Of a stretch of 64,000 nucleotides of DNA, positions 43,197 through 55,534 are shown piece after piece. The notes beneath the pieces were generated by a model. That model worked only from the letters and a program-made list of their open reading frames with translations. It was not told where the DNA came from and ran no database searches. Made by a program: the position numbers and the translations under genes. This DNA comes from Bubalus kerabau. Taxonomy: Eukaryota; Chordata; Mammalia; Artiodactyla; Bovidae. Numbering within the stretch: position 1 is the first letter of the stretch; each line of letters opens with the position of its first letter. The DNA lies in contig NC_073628.1 in the NCBI RefSeq assembly GCF_029407905.1, forward strand, positions 15,219,501-15,283,500, in the 5' to 3' direction.

Positions 43197-45679
43197 TCTT
43201 CACTCACTTTTAATCGTCTTTTTGTGTCAGGCAGTCTTCACTCCGTCTTCTTTTCCTTACCTATTTCTTCTGGATTTTCCGGCACGGAGCTTTGCATTTA
43301 GAGCTCACCTCATTGCCCCATGTTTAATCACTGCAAAGCATCCTTGCCAAAAGCATTCGATTCCAGGGAGAAAAAGCAGTGCCTTCCCTCATCGGCCTGC
43401 ATCCCACGTACTAGGTGAAGGAAGCAGCTACTAAATCATTCCTCCGCGTTCTCAGGTGACCAAACCGGCAGAGGTGGCCAGCCGCCCTGCTCCCCTGCCG
43501 CTCCATCGCCCGCCCACTCATCAGCCTGTGAACCCAGACCAGGATTTCAATTCAGCGCTGCTCCTTGGTGAAACAGTGACTGGACCTGCCCAGTGGAACG
43601 GCACACGTGAAGGAATGTTCTCCTGGCAGACGAAACCATGTGCCTGGTTTGGACCTGGCAGGGGGTTATACGCAGCCAGCAGAGAAGTTGGGCCTCATCA
43701 CAGACGCAAACCCAAGGGGCCACCCATATCAGGAGGCACCCACCACTTCCGCCCCCACGACTGAGTGATGAAAAGTCTGTCCCCCACAAACTGAAAGTGC
43801 CAAGAGTTCCAGAAACTCAGAAGGGGTCGGGCAGATGGCACCGATTAATCTACCGTCAAGGGCTGAAGGACTGAAAGATAAAGGGTGAAACCCAAGAAAG
43901 TTAACGGAGGAAAAGTCAACACACAAGAAGCCCGTGTGGCTTTAGCTTGACTGTGAGGGTCTCTATGGGAAAAGCAATGCACTTGTTGGAGACACAGCTG
44001 GCTTTCATTAGAGCCTAAAAGAGTTCAAAAATAAATATAGCCCCCCTTCTTGCCACCCCAAATTCAGTGCACATTCGATGCGAACAGAACGGACACCCAG
44101 GCTTAAAAGTCAAATCATCTGAAACCCCTGCCACGGAGAATTGTTGTTCAAATGGTTTATTCCTTTGGAGGCCACTAACTAAAACAATAACAACTTTCAT
44201 GTCAAATTCCAGGAAATAAAGGATAGACAATAAAGAAAGGGTGTGTTTTTTTTTTCCCCCAAATGCAAACAAATGAATTAGTGCTGTGGGGCTGAAGGGA
44301 AGCCGAACAAATTAGGCCTGAGGGCGCCCACCAGCCCGCCTACCCTGCTGACCGCCTCCCGGGCGCCTTCTCCGTGAGAGTTCAGAAGTGGTCGGGGTTG
44401 GGGGACAAATATGTAACAAAAGATGTAGGCCCACCCAGAAGATGTGGGAGCCTGCTGGGAGGATTACAAACACTGGCCCAGGGCCAAGCCCTGCCTCCCT
44501 TCCCCCAGCTACAGAAAGGAAGGGAAATCGCCAACCCAGACCTCGTGGGCACGTCCCCTCACCAACAAGAGTGGTTTTTAGGCCAGAATAATGCCTGTCA
44601 TTGTGTCTGCAGAGTCTTGGGTTGGGAACTACATTTAAAAATCATTAGTTTTTCAAACCCGCTCTCCATTACCACATCAGAGCATCTCCATCAGTGAGAG
44701 CATGGGCTGCTTTGTTGGACACACAGTAAATATTTGTCATTAGAATTAATTAACTGTGCTAAAGAGGCCCGTGGCCAGCATCGTCCAAACACAGCCTTTC
44801 AGCTTCCCACAGAGAAAAAGCCTATTCTTAAACCACAGGCTTTAACCCAGCATCTGAAAAAATGGTATATGAGTCGTGAGATGGGCTGTACTAAAAAGCA
44901 GATGTCTCAGGACAAACAACCCACCCACCCAATCAAGAAGGATGGGTTTGAAATAGCATCTGGTGAAGGTGAACTCATTTCTGTCCACTTATTGTATAGA
45001 GGTGACGACTGACAAGGGGAGGTGTTCAAAGACCTCCCAAGAACAAACGGTAACCATGAGATCAGCCCTTACATCTCCTTAGCTGGTTTTCATTAAGAAA
45101 ATCTTACAGTTGGGTTCAAAAAGTAAAAATGTTACTCCTCACTAGCCCCCACTTAGAACCAAATACTTCCTTCGACCTCTGCCTTGTGTAAGTCCCCCTC
45201 CACTTTCTGGGACATCTCCTCCCCACACCTGCTCCCTGAGGGCATTCAGGAAATCCCAATGTCCACAGATGAGCAGAATGACCAAACAAGGACAGGAGGC
45301 CAGCTGACTTGGTGGCCACAGGACGGCGCTGCCTGCTGTCAGGGTGTCCAACATGAGGAGCATGGAAGGAACCAGAGCAGGGGTCAGTAGCAAGACAGCA
45401 GAGCATGGGACTCGGCATTAGAAAATAAATCTCCCATGGTCTGGCATGAACTCGAGTGTTTCTGCACCACACGTAAACCAAGACTTCTGTCCCTGAATTT
45501 GCTCAGCTGCTATCTGCTGGTTTGATACCTGGAGTTCTGCTCAGTTGGGCTTCTTGTCTTTCAGTTGCATCACTCACCACCTTTCACCATGAGCTTCATC
45601 ACAGACCATCTGGGTCATCTATGATGAGAAACACCCTAGCCTACTGACTCCTTTTGCTTCTCGAGGGCTGCAGCTATAC
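43197..45679. other. Repeat-poor DNA
   Basis: Nearly 2.5 kb without a recognisable repeat, which is unusual here. 44030-44280 contains 'gttgttcaaatggtttattc' and 'ccactaactaaaacaataac'. 44620-44790 contains 'cattagaattaattaactgtg'. Frames of up to 121 codons lack domains. It may hold conserved noncoding DNA; nothing in the sequence alone proves it. Confidence 0.35.
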
Positions 45680-45876
45680 TTGTTGCTGTTTAGTAGCTAA
45701 GTCGCATCCAACTGTTTGTGACCCCTGGACCCACCAGGCTCCTCTGACCATGGGATTCTCCAGGTAAGAATACTGGAGTGGGTGGCAATTGCCTTCTCCA
45801 GGGGATCTTTCAGATCCAGGGATCAAATCTGGGTCTTCACCATTGCAGGCAGATTCTTTACCATCTGAGCCAACTA
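45680..45876 (-). repeat. Bov-tA SINE
   Basis: Antisense: 'tagctaagtcgcatccaact' to 'accatctgagccaac', with a gap after 'gacccctgga'. Confidence 0.88.
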
Positions 45877-47035
45877 ATCACCCAATACACACACACAAAA
45901 ATTATATTTAAACAAAGCAAGATATTAGGTTATGATGAAATCAGATTTCATTGCACCATTGCATAGATGAATTTCATATTGATGAAATTCATACTTTCTG
46001 GCTTTTTTTGTGTTAATTGTCGCTGCCCATCCCCTTGGGGGCCAAGAAAGATCTTTCCATTTAGGATTGCAGCAGGCAAAGCATTTCCAGTGGAGGTGCA
46101 ATGATGGTGAAAATAAACCACCAGGTGATCTTCGAGTTCTTCTTTTCTGCTTTGTTATCCCAAACTTTGTTACTTCAACATTCAGAGAAAAATTACTTAT
46201 TGCCACTGAAAAAGAAGTTTAATCAGCAGCCCCAACATTCTTATCTGACATTTGGACCTTATCTACTGTCACTACATCACCACCATTTATGTTCTTAAGA
46301 TATAAAAATCTAGACTGTCCCATGCCATGCGTATTTACATCGACAACAATCTTCTCCCACCTTGCCCAAAAAATCATTTTTAACAAAAACTTCAAACAGT
46401 TTTATCCCTAGGATCATGTAAACCATTTCCACGTGTCTTCATAAATAGCAACTAAACATTAAAATATTTGGGCTTTGCTTTACATGTGTGTATAGGTGTG
46501 TATTTAAAAGCAATGAATAGATTGCAAGTAGGTAGAGCTCTTGGTTGAAGATATCTGTCTTCTTTTGATAATCTGGCTCATTGTATTCATCAATTAAATA
46601 GGGAAGGCGGGTGAAACTCAAAGAGTTTCCAACCTGCCAAAGCTCAAGATATGAAGTCATTAAGCTTGGAGCTCTTTGGTCTGGAGCCGAGCCAGTCACT
46701 TCTGAGGGAGCGTCCCAGAGCACTACTGAAGACCCCGCTATGCCAATGTTCTGTGAGCACTTCTCCACTAGAAATTTCTATGATCCATCTGTCTCCTCAG
46801 TATCTCCAGTTGGGTAAGAAGAGGATGTAAATTGTTCAGAGGACCAAATGAAGTACCCAAAAGCTTGTTACTAGTTCATTAAAGCAAGCATGAGATCCGT
46901 TTTGTCTCCCCATAACTCAGTGTTCTATCTGCAGAATGAAGAAGCTATGGGGCCAGTGAGGATCCGAATGGCTACTGATGTTGGTGAAATGTATTCCTTA
47001 ATGGTTCCTTAAATCATTCTCTTAATGGTTTCATT
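45877..47035. other. Repeat-poor DNA
   Basis: AT-richer sequence with a 109-codon minus frame (46768-46439) that has no domain. No named repeat. Confidence 0.35.
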
Positions 47036-47039
47036 ACAA

Positions 47040-47220
47040 TGCTCACCAGTGGTAAAGAATCCACCTGCCACCATAGGAGACGCAGGAGGTGCAGGCTTCA
47101 TCCCTGGATTGGGACGATCTCCTGGAAAAGGAAATGGCAATCTTGCCTGGAGAATCCCATGGACGGAAGAGCCTGGCAGGCTACAGTCCATGGTGTGGCA
47201 GACATGACTGAGAAATTGAA
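47040..47220 (+). repeat. Bov-tA SINE, 5'-truncated
   Basis: 'gctcaccagtggtaaagaat' to 'gacatgactgagaaattgaa', with internal small indels. Confidence 0.85.
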
Positions 47221-47262
47221 CACACACACACATACAAGCACACACACACAAACACACACACA
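47221..47262 (+). repeat. Imperfect (CA)n microsatellite at SINE tail
   Basis: CA-rich run broken by 'cataca' and 'aaac', immediately after the Bov-tA end. Confidence 0.9.
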
Positions 47263-48024
47263 ACTCCACCACCCCCACTCCTAATACTGAAACGTCTGGG
47301 CAGAGTTATAGACACAGTCAAGGAGGAAAAAGGTGATGTCAGAAGAGGCAGAGTGAGCTGGGGTCAGAAGACAGGATGGGGCAGGAAGTAGAAATCCCAG
47401 AATCCGATAGGCAGCAGTAATGAGATGGCTCCAACTGGTCTACTCAGGCCTCCTCTGTGCCAGTTTGATTGGACACAGTTTCAAAGCAAGAAAGAAAATG
47501 CCAATGGAAACCAAAACAAAAGATAAAGAGCAGGCTTTCCAAATGGGTGGGCAGGGATCTGGCCTCCTGGCAGGGGCAGAGGCCAGCAGCCCGGGGAACC
47601 TGTCCCCAAAACCAGCTGAGCCCTCTCTGCCCCTGCAGCCACTCCTTCCCACGGAGCTCAGCTGCACTCTCCACACCCTGAACTCATTTGGGGGATTTTT
47701 TGGAGGGAGTCTGGCAAATTATTACACAAAAGGAATCAAAGAGGAGAAGGGGAAAAAATAAAATCATTTCTTCAGCATAAAAAATTATGCTTTGACTTTA
47801 GCCAAAGAATTTTTAAGCTCTATTCAGTTGTAAAATCTGTTCTCATGCCACCCACGTTTCGCATTCCTCCCGCAACTCCTGCTGCAGCCCCTCCTCTCCC
47901 CCAGCTCCAGGTCCCCCACCCTTTGCCCTCCACCAGCACCACCCCTCATCTGTCATCCCCGAACTCAAACCCAAGCATCCATCTGAAGCAAACATGAGGA
48001 CCCAACAAAAACACATTCCCTCTT
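47263..48024. other. Unassigned DNA
   Basis: Overlapping frames on both strands at 47420-47761 without domains. CCACC-rich at 47880-47960. Confidence 0.35.
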
Positions 48025-48138
48025 GATGGGCATAGGTTTGAGCAAGCTCTTGGAGATGGTTAAGGACAGGGAAGCCTGGCGTGCTGCAGTCCATGGGGTC
48101 ACAAAGAGTCAGGCATGAGTTAGTGACTGAACAACAAC
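48025..48138 (+). mobile_element. Short BovB 3' end
   Basis: 'ggagatggttaaggacaggg', 'cctggcgtgctgcagtccat', 'gtcacaaagagtcaggcatg' to 'gtgactgaacaacaac'. Confidence 0.85.
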
Positions 48139-48980
48139 TTGTACATATTCGTTTTTGTATATACACACATACAGCTAGCCCCATGCCTCACTAAAACTCT
48201 TTTAGCATCCCACAGAGATGTCAGCCATGGCACCAGCTTGCCCCACACCCTCTCCCAGGGAAACTGACAAGGCTCAGCTCCTGTTTTGTGGTAGCCATAG
48301 GGAATGACTACTCCACCTGGTAACCACACTGGACCCATAACTCATTGGACCCAGAGTCACTAATAAAAGGGCAATGACAATGACCCTGAGTGTGGTCAAA
48401 TAAATAGGAAGTTGGACATATTCATTTATTTCTTACATATTGTAGTTGAGGGACTTTAGGCAAGATTTACTTCACTCTCACGGTCATCCCTGGGGTGGGC
48501 TGTGAGTCTGACTAGAAAGTTCCGCTTCACATACCCTTGGACTGACTCTGTTGTCCTCTTGCCTAAGCCTTTTTCCTTGAAGGAGCAAGTGCCAGAAGAT
48601 AAGCTTCTGAAACAAGTCAGGTTCTGGGGGCAGTGTTCCCACCAGCCTTGGAGAGCTTTCACACAGATCTTTGTCCCGGAATGAGCCTGTTCAGTCTGCA
48701 GAAGGAAGTGTGATAATGCAGGAATGTGGCTCCGGGGCTCAGGTCTCCATCCCCCAGGGAAGGGGAGAGAGCAAGAGAAGGGAGGAAAAGCAGAGCTAAA
48801 GGTCACAAGTAGCTGGGACTCGATAATGCCATCTGCCCGTGACACTGAAGTCATGCGCATTGATAGGGCTCGAAACTCTGAGCTCTCTGTGACCCACAAA
48901 GCCTTAAGCTGAAAGGTGGGTTATAGTTCTGGTCTTTAGGTGATCAGGAACGTCTTCATAATGCTAACATCTGAACACTT
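48139..48980. other. Unassigned DNA
   Basis: A 147-codon minus frame (48899-48456) has no domain. A poly-A run at 48981-48994 precedes the LTR-like region. Confidence 0.35.
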
Positions 48981-48992
48981 TAAAAAAAAAAA

Positions 48993-49600
48993 AAAAGGCA
49001 CAACCTGAGAGTTGTGAGTCAAGTTTTATTGGGTCAACATGAGGACTGCAGTCCAGGAGACAGCACCTCAGATAGCTCTGAGAGACTGCTCCAAAGAGGT
49101 CCTGGGGAAGGACAATATATATGTGATTCTGGTGAAGGGAGAGTACATGCAGTCAAGCACATATTTTTTCCAGAAGATTTCTGCTGGTCTCGTGAAGCTT
49201 TCTGCTAGTCCTGGGAAACAGCAGTCACCATGAAAGGTTTTAGTGCTTTTCTAGATTTGAGGAGATACAAGAGTTAGTCTCATAAAGTCGGCTCCTAAAA
49301 ATATCTAACTATCTGAAAACCTGTCCTGCCAGTTTTTCCCCAAGCACAGAGGGCCTCATTTCTGCTCTCCACCCTGAACTCCTTTCAGGGAGTATTGAAG
49401 GTCAGCAGCTGCAGCAGCACGTGATCTAATCCTTGCAGAGGTAGATAGCAAGTGCCCACGTGTACTCGACACATCCCAGTGATTAAGGAGCCACTGCCTC
49501 CCCAAACTGTACTACTCCGATTGGAGTCACCTTGAGAATGTGACCTGTTAAACCAGAAAGGGAATGTTACACCCCTCCTATTTTCACCCTTACAAGGCAA
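48993..49600 (-). mobile_element. Probable endogenous retrovirus LTR, antisense
   Basis: On the minus strand the right part reads as an LTR R/U5 end: a 'cccaataaaact' polyadenylation signal (near 49022-49033), then 'gactcacaactctcaggttg' and 'tgc'. This resembles ruminant ERV LTRs whose ends carry an 'actcacaactctca..ttgtgc' text. The 5' boundary is uncertain (49600 or beyond), no internal genes adjoin it, and the family is not assigned. Confidence 0.5.
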
Positions 49601-50108
49601 ACTGATTTCATAAAAAGACTTACCTCTGACCTTTGGAGAAGTCTGGACACTTTTGAAATTTTGTCCTTTCTGTGTTTGGAATGGCCATAGCTTCTGCTAA
49701 CAAAACCTAAGGTTTGCAGGGTTTCCTAAACCCCTATGTCGTGCCAGCTTTGGCAAGTTTCCTAGACCTAATGAAGAGATAACATGGAGAGGAAGGACAT
49801 TTGAAAGGTGCAGAAAGGCATGGGTAAACCATGCATGTTCATTTTAACACATTCATCTTGCACTAGCCACACAGAACATTTTCCTGGAGAGAGCGCCCAT
49901 GAGATGTAAAGACCTGAGAGTGAGTTTCACCCTCTCTTCCTTCTTCCATTCACCAGTGGCTGGATTAGGAAGTAACCAACTGGCTGAAGATGAAGTGGCA
50001 AGAAGGAAAAGGAAGCAAAGCAAGGGTCGGTATAATCTACCCCCTGCCCCTGCAGATCATCCTCATGCTTCAACAAATTAGGAGGGACCCTTTGAAAGAT
50101 GATTGTTG
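49601..50108. other. Unassigned DNA (possible LTR extension)
   Basis: No named repeat or gene. It may include the 5' part of the LTR at 48993-49600. Confidence 0.3.
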
Positions 50109-50285
50109 AGACTTCCCTGGTGGTCCAGTGGTTAAGAAGCTGCCTTCCAATGCAGGGGGCGTGGGTTCCAACCCTGACTGGGAAACTAAGATCCCACATG
50201 CTGCAGGGGCAACGATGACCCGGCACAGCCAAATAAATTAATTAACTAAGTTTTAAAAATATATATGTATATTTTTTAAAAAGAA
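50109..50285 (+). repeat. CHR-type SINE
   Basis: 'agacttccctggtggtccag' to 'cacagccaaataaattaatt' and an A/T-rich tail. Flanking 'gaaagat' (about 50095 and 50283) is a probable TSD. Confidence 0.88.
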
Positions 50286-51200
50286 AGATAAATAATCTCA
50301 GACCATTTTATGGAGAGTCAGATTTTCTCATTATAGTTAATCAGTACAAATACTGTTAGAATTCCAAAGAGGCTCAAAATCCACATTTTCAAGCATGTCC
50401 CCCAACCATCTCTTCTAATTCTAGGAGGTAAGCCCATGGTCAAGTGAACAAGATTCATCAAAAGATCAAGAGAGAAAGAGAGAAGGAAGGAAGGAGGGAG
50501 GGAGGCAAGCAGAAAACCTGACTCTGAGGTTTTTTAACTTGGTCCCAACCAATGAGAGTGTGGTTTATACCATTTGTCAAGGCAGAGAAAAGCTGAAAAA
50601 GTCAGAGAGACTGACTAAGTGACCCTGTGCCTCTTGCCCAGCTGTGATGTCCAATCTAAGGCAAGAAGAGCCTGCTGGCAGTAATTTATTAGTGGAAGAG
50701 GGAATCTTCTTTAGAGCTAAGCAGTTGCATCTTTTTTCATTCAAAGAAAAATGGTGTCCATTTTCCAGAGAAAAGACCAGTCAAGAATTCAAGAAGTGGA
50801 TGCTCCCAAGAGTGAGGGAGAAAGCCCCTTAGTCATGCAGGCTTCAGAACTGCTATGGAAGCAGAGGACAGCAGCACTGAGAGCAAAGGTCTTTGAGAGC
50901 CAGACCCAGAAGGTCAAAGAGCATGGTAGATACTTGTTTTTTGGGGCCACCCAACATCCAAACACTCTCCTATTGGGGCAAGAAATCCCAAATTAGGTGA
51001 AAAATGGGCCTCCTTCCTTTGGGAGCTACACCCAGAGCTGAACTTACTCTGCCACAAGGCCATCTGACAAAGCAGGAAATGGAGAAGAATATTCACAAAG
51101 TTCTCCTCCAGGCCCAAGATTCCGTGAAATGTTTCAGTTTTCCCTCATGAATCCCACTTAACAACAGTAGCAGTCAGAGCCAACATCTACTGAACAGATG
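50286..51200. other. Unassigned DNA with GA-rich tract
   Basis: A GA-rich low-complexity tract lies at 50467-50507. The rest is unassigned, with domain-less short frames. Confidence 0.35.
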
Positions 51201-51290
51201 GACAAGCCAGCACTGCTCAGCACTGTATCCGCCTTCTTTATCTATGGGTTCCACATTCATGGATTCAACCAACTGTGGATTGAAAATATT

Positions 51291-51318
51291 CACACACACA
51301 CACACACACACACACACC
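51291..51318 (+). repeat. (CA)13-14 microsatellite
   Basis: Pure CA run inside the left half of the MER2-type element, followed by interrupted CA text to 51332. Confidence 0.95.
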
Positions 51319-51463
51319 ATACACCACACACAAATTCCAGAAAATTCCAAAAAGTGACACTTGAATTTGTCATTCACTGGCTAGTATTTACCTAGTCTTT
51401 ACATTGTATTTAAACCATTTATGTAGCGTTTACATTGTATTTACAAGAAATTACATAGTATTT

Positions 51464-52076
51464 ACACAGACTTTACTTTTTTGGGCTCCAAAATCACTGC
51501 AGATTGTGACTGCAGCCATGAAATTAAAAGATGCTTGTTCCTTGGAAGAAAAGTTATGACCAACCTAGACAGCATATTAAAAAGCAGAGGCATTACTTTG
51601 CCAACAAAAGTCCATCTAGTCAAAGCTATGATTTTTCCAGGAGTCATATATGGATGTAAGAAATGGACTATAAAGAAAGCTGAGCGCAAAAGAATTGATG
51701 CTTTTGAACTGTGGTGTTGGAGAAGACTCTTGAGAGTCCCTTGGACAGCAAGGAGATCCAACCAGTCCATCCTAAATGAAATCAGTCCTGAATATTCATT
51801 GGAAAGACTGATGCTAAAGCTGAAACTCCAATCCTTTGGCCACCTGATGCAAAGAACTGACTCATTTGAAAAGACCTTGCTGCTGGGAAAGATTGAAGGC
51901 AGGAGGAGAAGGGGACGACAGAGGATGAGATGGCTGGATGGCATCACCGACTCAATGAACATGGACATGAGTTTGAGTAAACTCTGGGAGTTGGTGATGG
52001 ACAGGGAGGCCTGATGTGCTGCAGTCCATGGGGTCGCAAAGAGTCAGACACGACTGAGCGACTGAACTGAACTGAA
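51464..52076 (+). mobile_element. BovB 3' fragment inside MER2
   Basis: Begins at the BovB 'cagactttacttttttgggc' segment and ends in the gaactgaactgaac tail. A 177-codon frame (51481-52014) with the 'KKAERKRIDAFELWCWRRLL' block is open until a TGA near 52012 where other copies have Trp. Confidence 0.92.
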
Positions 52077-52253
52077 CACTGTATTGGATATTGTAAGTAA
52101 TCTAGAGATGATTTAAAGTGTGTGGGAGGGTGTGTGGAGGTTATATTCAAATACTGCACCACTTTATACCAGGCACTGGAGGATCTGCAGATTTTGGTGT
52201 CCGTGGGGGTCAGGAGCCAAAGCCCCACAGACACCGAGAGATGCTACATAGAG

Positions 52254-52494
52254 GTATGTCATTCAAACCTATCAAACCCTTATCAGCGTGTTCGCAGAGA
52301 GCTGTACAGTAGCCAAGTACTCGGTCTCACAGGGACCAGGACAGGGCCGGATGAACGTATGGAGTGGCCTGAAAACAAGGCAGCCAAGTGCAGCCAAATA
52401 ATTGAATGAGGGGTTTTTTTGTTGTTGTTGTTTGTTTGTTTTGCCATAAGAGAAGAGGAACACGCCAGGGAAGAAATGGGAAGGGAGGTCACAG
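52254..52494. other. Unassigned DNA with T/G tract
   Basis: A (GTT)/(GTTT) tract lies at 52411-52442. No gene. Confidence 0.4.
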
Positions 52495-52640
52495 TTGTTG
52501 AACGTTCCCCTGTGAATCCTCACAAAACCACATAAGCAAGGCCCGGTTGTCCCCGTTTTACTGGGAGGAAAGCCAAGACCCAGAGGAGTGAGGGAATTAA
52601 CCCAGGGTTCTGTGAAAGGAGGCCAAGTCCCAAAGCCCAG
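52495..52640 (-). repeat. MIR relic, antisense
   Basis: 'aatcctcacaaaaccacata ... gttttactgggaggaaagccaagacccagaggagtgaggg' matches antisense MIR. Confidence 0.65.
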
Positions 52641-53798
52641 GTCTGCTTAGTTATGGAGCTGGGCCCCCAGGGTGAGGCAGGTGTGACTGGAGGGCACAGT
52701 CCCTGGAGCCAAACCTCTGACCTACAGGTTTCCTGGGGCCTGTTCTCCTAAAGGAAGTGAGGAATCTGTAAGCAATCCGATCACACAGGCAGTCAAAGCA
52801 AGCTTGCAGTTTCCCAGGGGCCCTCTCGGGTTTTCTACACAGACCTACCAAGGCTGAGAATCACACAGGCTAAAAGAGCCCAGGATCTGGAGGCCAAGAA
52901 CTTGAATGCAACGCCCCCATCCACACTTTGCTGGCTGGTGATCTCGGGACTTGGGAAACTGTAAAGCATGAAGCAAATCCTGTTATTAGGGGTGATCTGA
53001 GAAACCCGGCCTCAGTACACAGTCAGATACCATCTGGTCCTGAATACTGATCCCTTCAAGCACATCAACAGCCTTCAAAAATGACAGCATGTCTCAGCTA
53101 CACCTGACACAGCCTCTGCGAGCTTCCTGGTCTGTTTATTTGCTCTGAGCATCTGCTTGGTTGGAGAAACACAGCACGAATATCCTTGTGCCTGCAAACT
53201 TCCCCTTCAGCTGGACAGATGGGCCAGAGAGCAGGGTTCCCAGGAGTAGGGATGCTCAACAAGACACAGATGGCCAGCTGACCCGGGCCATCGCACTCCA
53301 CGTGCCGGAGGTTGAGCAACAGCACAGGCAGCTGCCCCTCCCCACGGCTGCACTGACCCCTCTGGCGAAGAGCTCACGGCTGGGACAGGCATCACTCTCC
53401 CACCCTCTGCTCCCTTTCCACACTGGCCAATTCAGCCCTGCTGTTGTCAGGAAGGCCTGAAGCCTGAACTGTACTCAACTGATAGGAGCTGTGCGTGTTG
53501 GCAGGGGAGGTGGGGGAGCCTGGATGGAAACTGCCCTTTGTGAGCTGGGATGGACGGTCCAGGGTGAGCGCAGGTTCCCAGGCCTGGCCCGGGCTGACCG
53601 GACATGAGTGTCTTTCTCTCCGCAGTGTCCCTGCCCAGGAGGTGTTGATAACTTTACTTGGAACACCTTCCACTACCCTCTCCACCCCAACATGGAGACA
53701 GACATAATCTTGGACAGACAACCTGCTCTCTCTGACTCCCAGGGTGGAGTTATTCTTATTTCAAATCTCCTCTTGCACCCTGTATCCACCTGGGGACC
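52641..53798. other. Unassigned GC-richer DNA
   Basis: 52880-52985 may be a MIR relic. An acceptor-like 'tctttctctccgcag' ends at 53625, but the frame after it (QCPCPGGVDNFTW...) has no domain or matching donor, so I do not call an exon. Confidence 0.35.
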
Positions 53799-53904
53799 CA
53801 CTCCAGTATTCTTGCTTGGAAAGTTCCATGGACAAAGGAGCCTGGCAGGCTACAGTCCATGGGGTCACAAAGAGTCGGACACAACTGAAGCGACTTAGCA
53901 CACA
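53799..53904 (+). repeat. Bov-tA 3' half
   Basis: 'ccactccagtattcttgctt' to 'gtcggacacaactgaagcga cttagc'. The head is absent. Confidence 0.88.
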
Positions 53905-54055
53905 TGCATATATATGTATATATATATAGTATTAAGTTTCTATTTATACATATATGATTTCTATATATTATATACTAATAGATTAGCATGTTATTAGTAC
54001 TCATAATATATTATGTGCTAATAAATATAATAAACTATTGATATTTTCCAGGATG
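53905..54055 (+). repeat. AT-rich low-complexity tract
   Basis: TA-repeat-like text ('catatatatgtatatatata') grading into AT-rich sequence, starting at the SINE tail. Confidence 0.8.
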
Positions 54056-54069
54056 AAAAATATCATATC

Positions 54070-54215
54070 CTATCTTCATCTGTTTGGTGGTCTGCCTGCC
54101 TCACTAGATGGTGAGCTCTATAAGGGCAGGAACCATGACTGCAGTTTTACCCACCCCTGAAGCCAGGGTCTGGAATCCAGGTGCTCAGGAGTCAACTGAT
54201 GAACGGATAAAAACC
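54070..54215 (+). repeat. L2 LINE 3' end
   Basis: 'cactagatggtgagctctat aagggcagga', 'accatgactgcagttttacc' and 'caggtgctcaggagtcaact' match the L2 3' end. Confidence 0.7.
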
Positions 54216-55222
54216 AAAACACAGTGCTGCCCACCCCAGCACATATACTATCAACTGAGGCAGAAGAGTCCACTCGCCACCCACTCCTCCCCAGTCTTTT
54301 AAGTTCCCCAGCAGAATCTCAAGCGGAATGTTCCAGCAGAGGCCTGGCTTTAATTTTCGGAGATAAAGAGAGCCAAGTGCTGGAGAAATGCCTTATCCGG
54401 GTTTCCAAGCCTTTTCTCCTTATTCCCTCAAGACGCCCACTCCGGCCTCCCTCCCAGGCCCCTCCCAGGCTGTCTCCACCCCTGGGCGGCCCTCCTTTCC
54501 CACACAGCCTGGGACAGGCTGCCTGCTCACAGGGACACGGAGCAAACCAACCACCTCAGAGCAGGGAGGGCGGGTGCCATTCCCACACCCGCGGCTCCTC
54601 AACACCCGCTGGCTCTGCTGGAAGCACGGCCTCCAACACCCAGAGTGCCACCCAAACCCCAGCCTCCATAGCCCACAAGGCTGGAGGGACCACACACCAC
54701 AGGACATGCACCACCCCCCACCACCCTTGGGCCTCATCCCTCCCAGGCCTCACACAGACACCCACCTCACGCACTGCACCCCTCTGTGCTTCTCAGGGGT
54801 ACTCTGTTACCTCCGCCCTGGATGCAGACAACGCTGCCAAGGACATAGTACCCTTAACACTGTCACTTCCTGCGTCTGCACCACCTCCTGTCTGCCGTTC
54901 GTCACCAGCAAAGCAGAAAGGAGGCAGGAGCCCTGAGCACAATACCACCTTTAGGCTCCATAATCTATGAGAAAAATGTGAAATGTAAATGAGCCCTACA
55001 TGTCAGGTCCTACACATGCCAGGCACTTTCTACAAGTGAGAAAGACTCTGCCATTCCTCCCTTATATGGCAAGAAAAATGAGGTTTATGGTACAAGTTTT
55101 GACAATGTTCTTGGTGGAGCATCCTTGAACCCAACTTTGGGTTCCCCCAGAACAGCTCCACCTTGGTGTGCTTTATATACAGACTCTAAATAAACTTTAG
55201 ATTGAAGAAAGGATGCCACAGC
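54216..55222. other. Unassigned C-rich DNA
   Basis: 54400-54780 is CCT/CAC-rich. It gives a 248-codon frame (54224-54970) and long frames on both strands by composition, without domains. Confidence 0.4.
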
Positions 55223-55385
55223 GGGACTTCCCTGGCAGTCCAGTGGCTAAGACTCCAAGCTCTCAATGCAGGGGGCCCGGGTTTAACCCTTGTGGGGAAC
55301 TAGATCCCATATGCCACAATAAAGATCTCTCATGCCACAATGAAAACCCAGCACAGACAAATAAATATCTAAAAAAGAAAAAGAT
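55223..55385 (+). repeat. CHR-type SINE
   Basis: 'gggacttccctggcagtcca' to 'cacagacaaataaatatcta' and an A-rich tail. Confidence 0.9.
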
Positions 55386-55533
55386 TGTCATGGCTATAAA
55401 CTCAAGTTCATGCAGTTCCTATATCTGTTGCTAATCTGAATATATGGGGTCAACCTGGATGAAGTTTCAGCCCCACCTTCTCCCCATTTCTTCAACTCTC
55501 TCTACATGCTCTCTACATGTACACACGCATGCA

Positions 55534-55534
<1 letters not shown>

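Larger units (their letters stand above)
51215..52253 (+). mobile_element. MER2-type Tigger element split by BovB
   Basis: Left half (51215-51463): 'tctatgggttccacattcatggattcaacc', 'aactgtggattgaaaatatt', 'ctagtatttacctagtcttt'. Right half (52078-52253): 'ttgtaagtaatctagagatg', 'gatctgcagattttggtgtc cgtgggggtc', 'gacaccgagagatgc'. The halves are colinear parts of one non-autonomous TcMar-Tigger element. Confidence 0.8.

Noticed and set aside
53610..53730. Acceptor-like 'tctttctctccgcag' followed by an open stretch
   Set aside because: No clear donor, no domain, and the frame soon enters a SINE.
53905..54055. AT-rich tract as a possible replication origin or matrix attachment site
   Set aside because: Low-complexity text at a SINE tail explains it; nothing specific to an origin is visible.
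54224..54970. 248-codon plus-strand open frame, with 182- and 105-codon frames overlapping it
   Set aside because: The region is C-rich with few stops; long frames occur in several phases and both strands, with no domain, codon signature or splice support.
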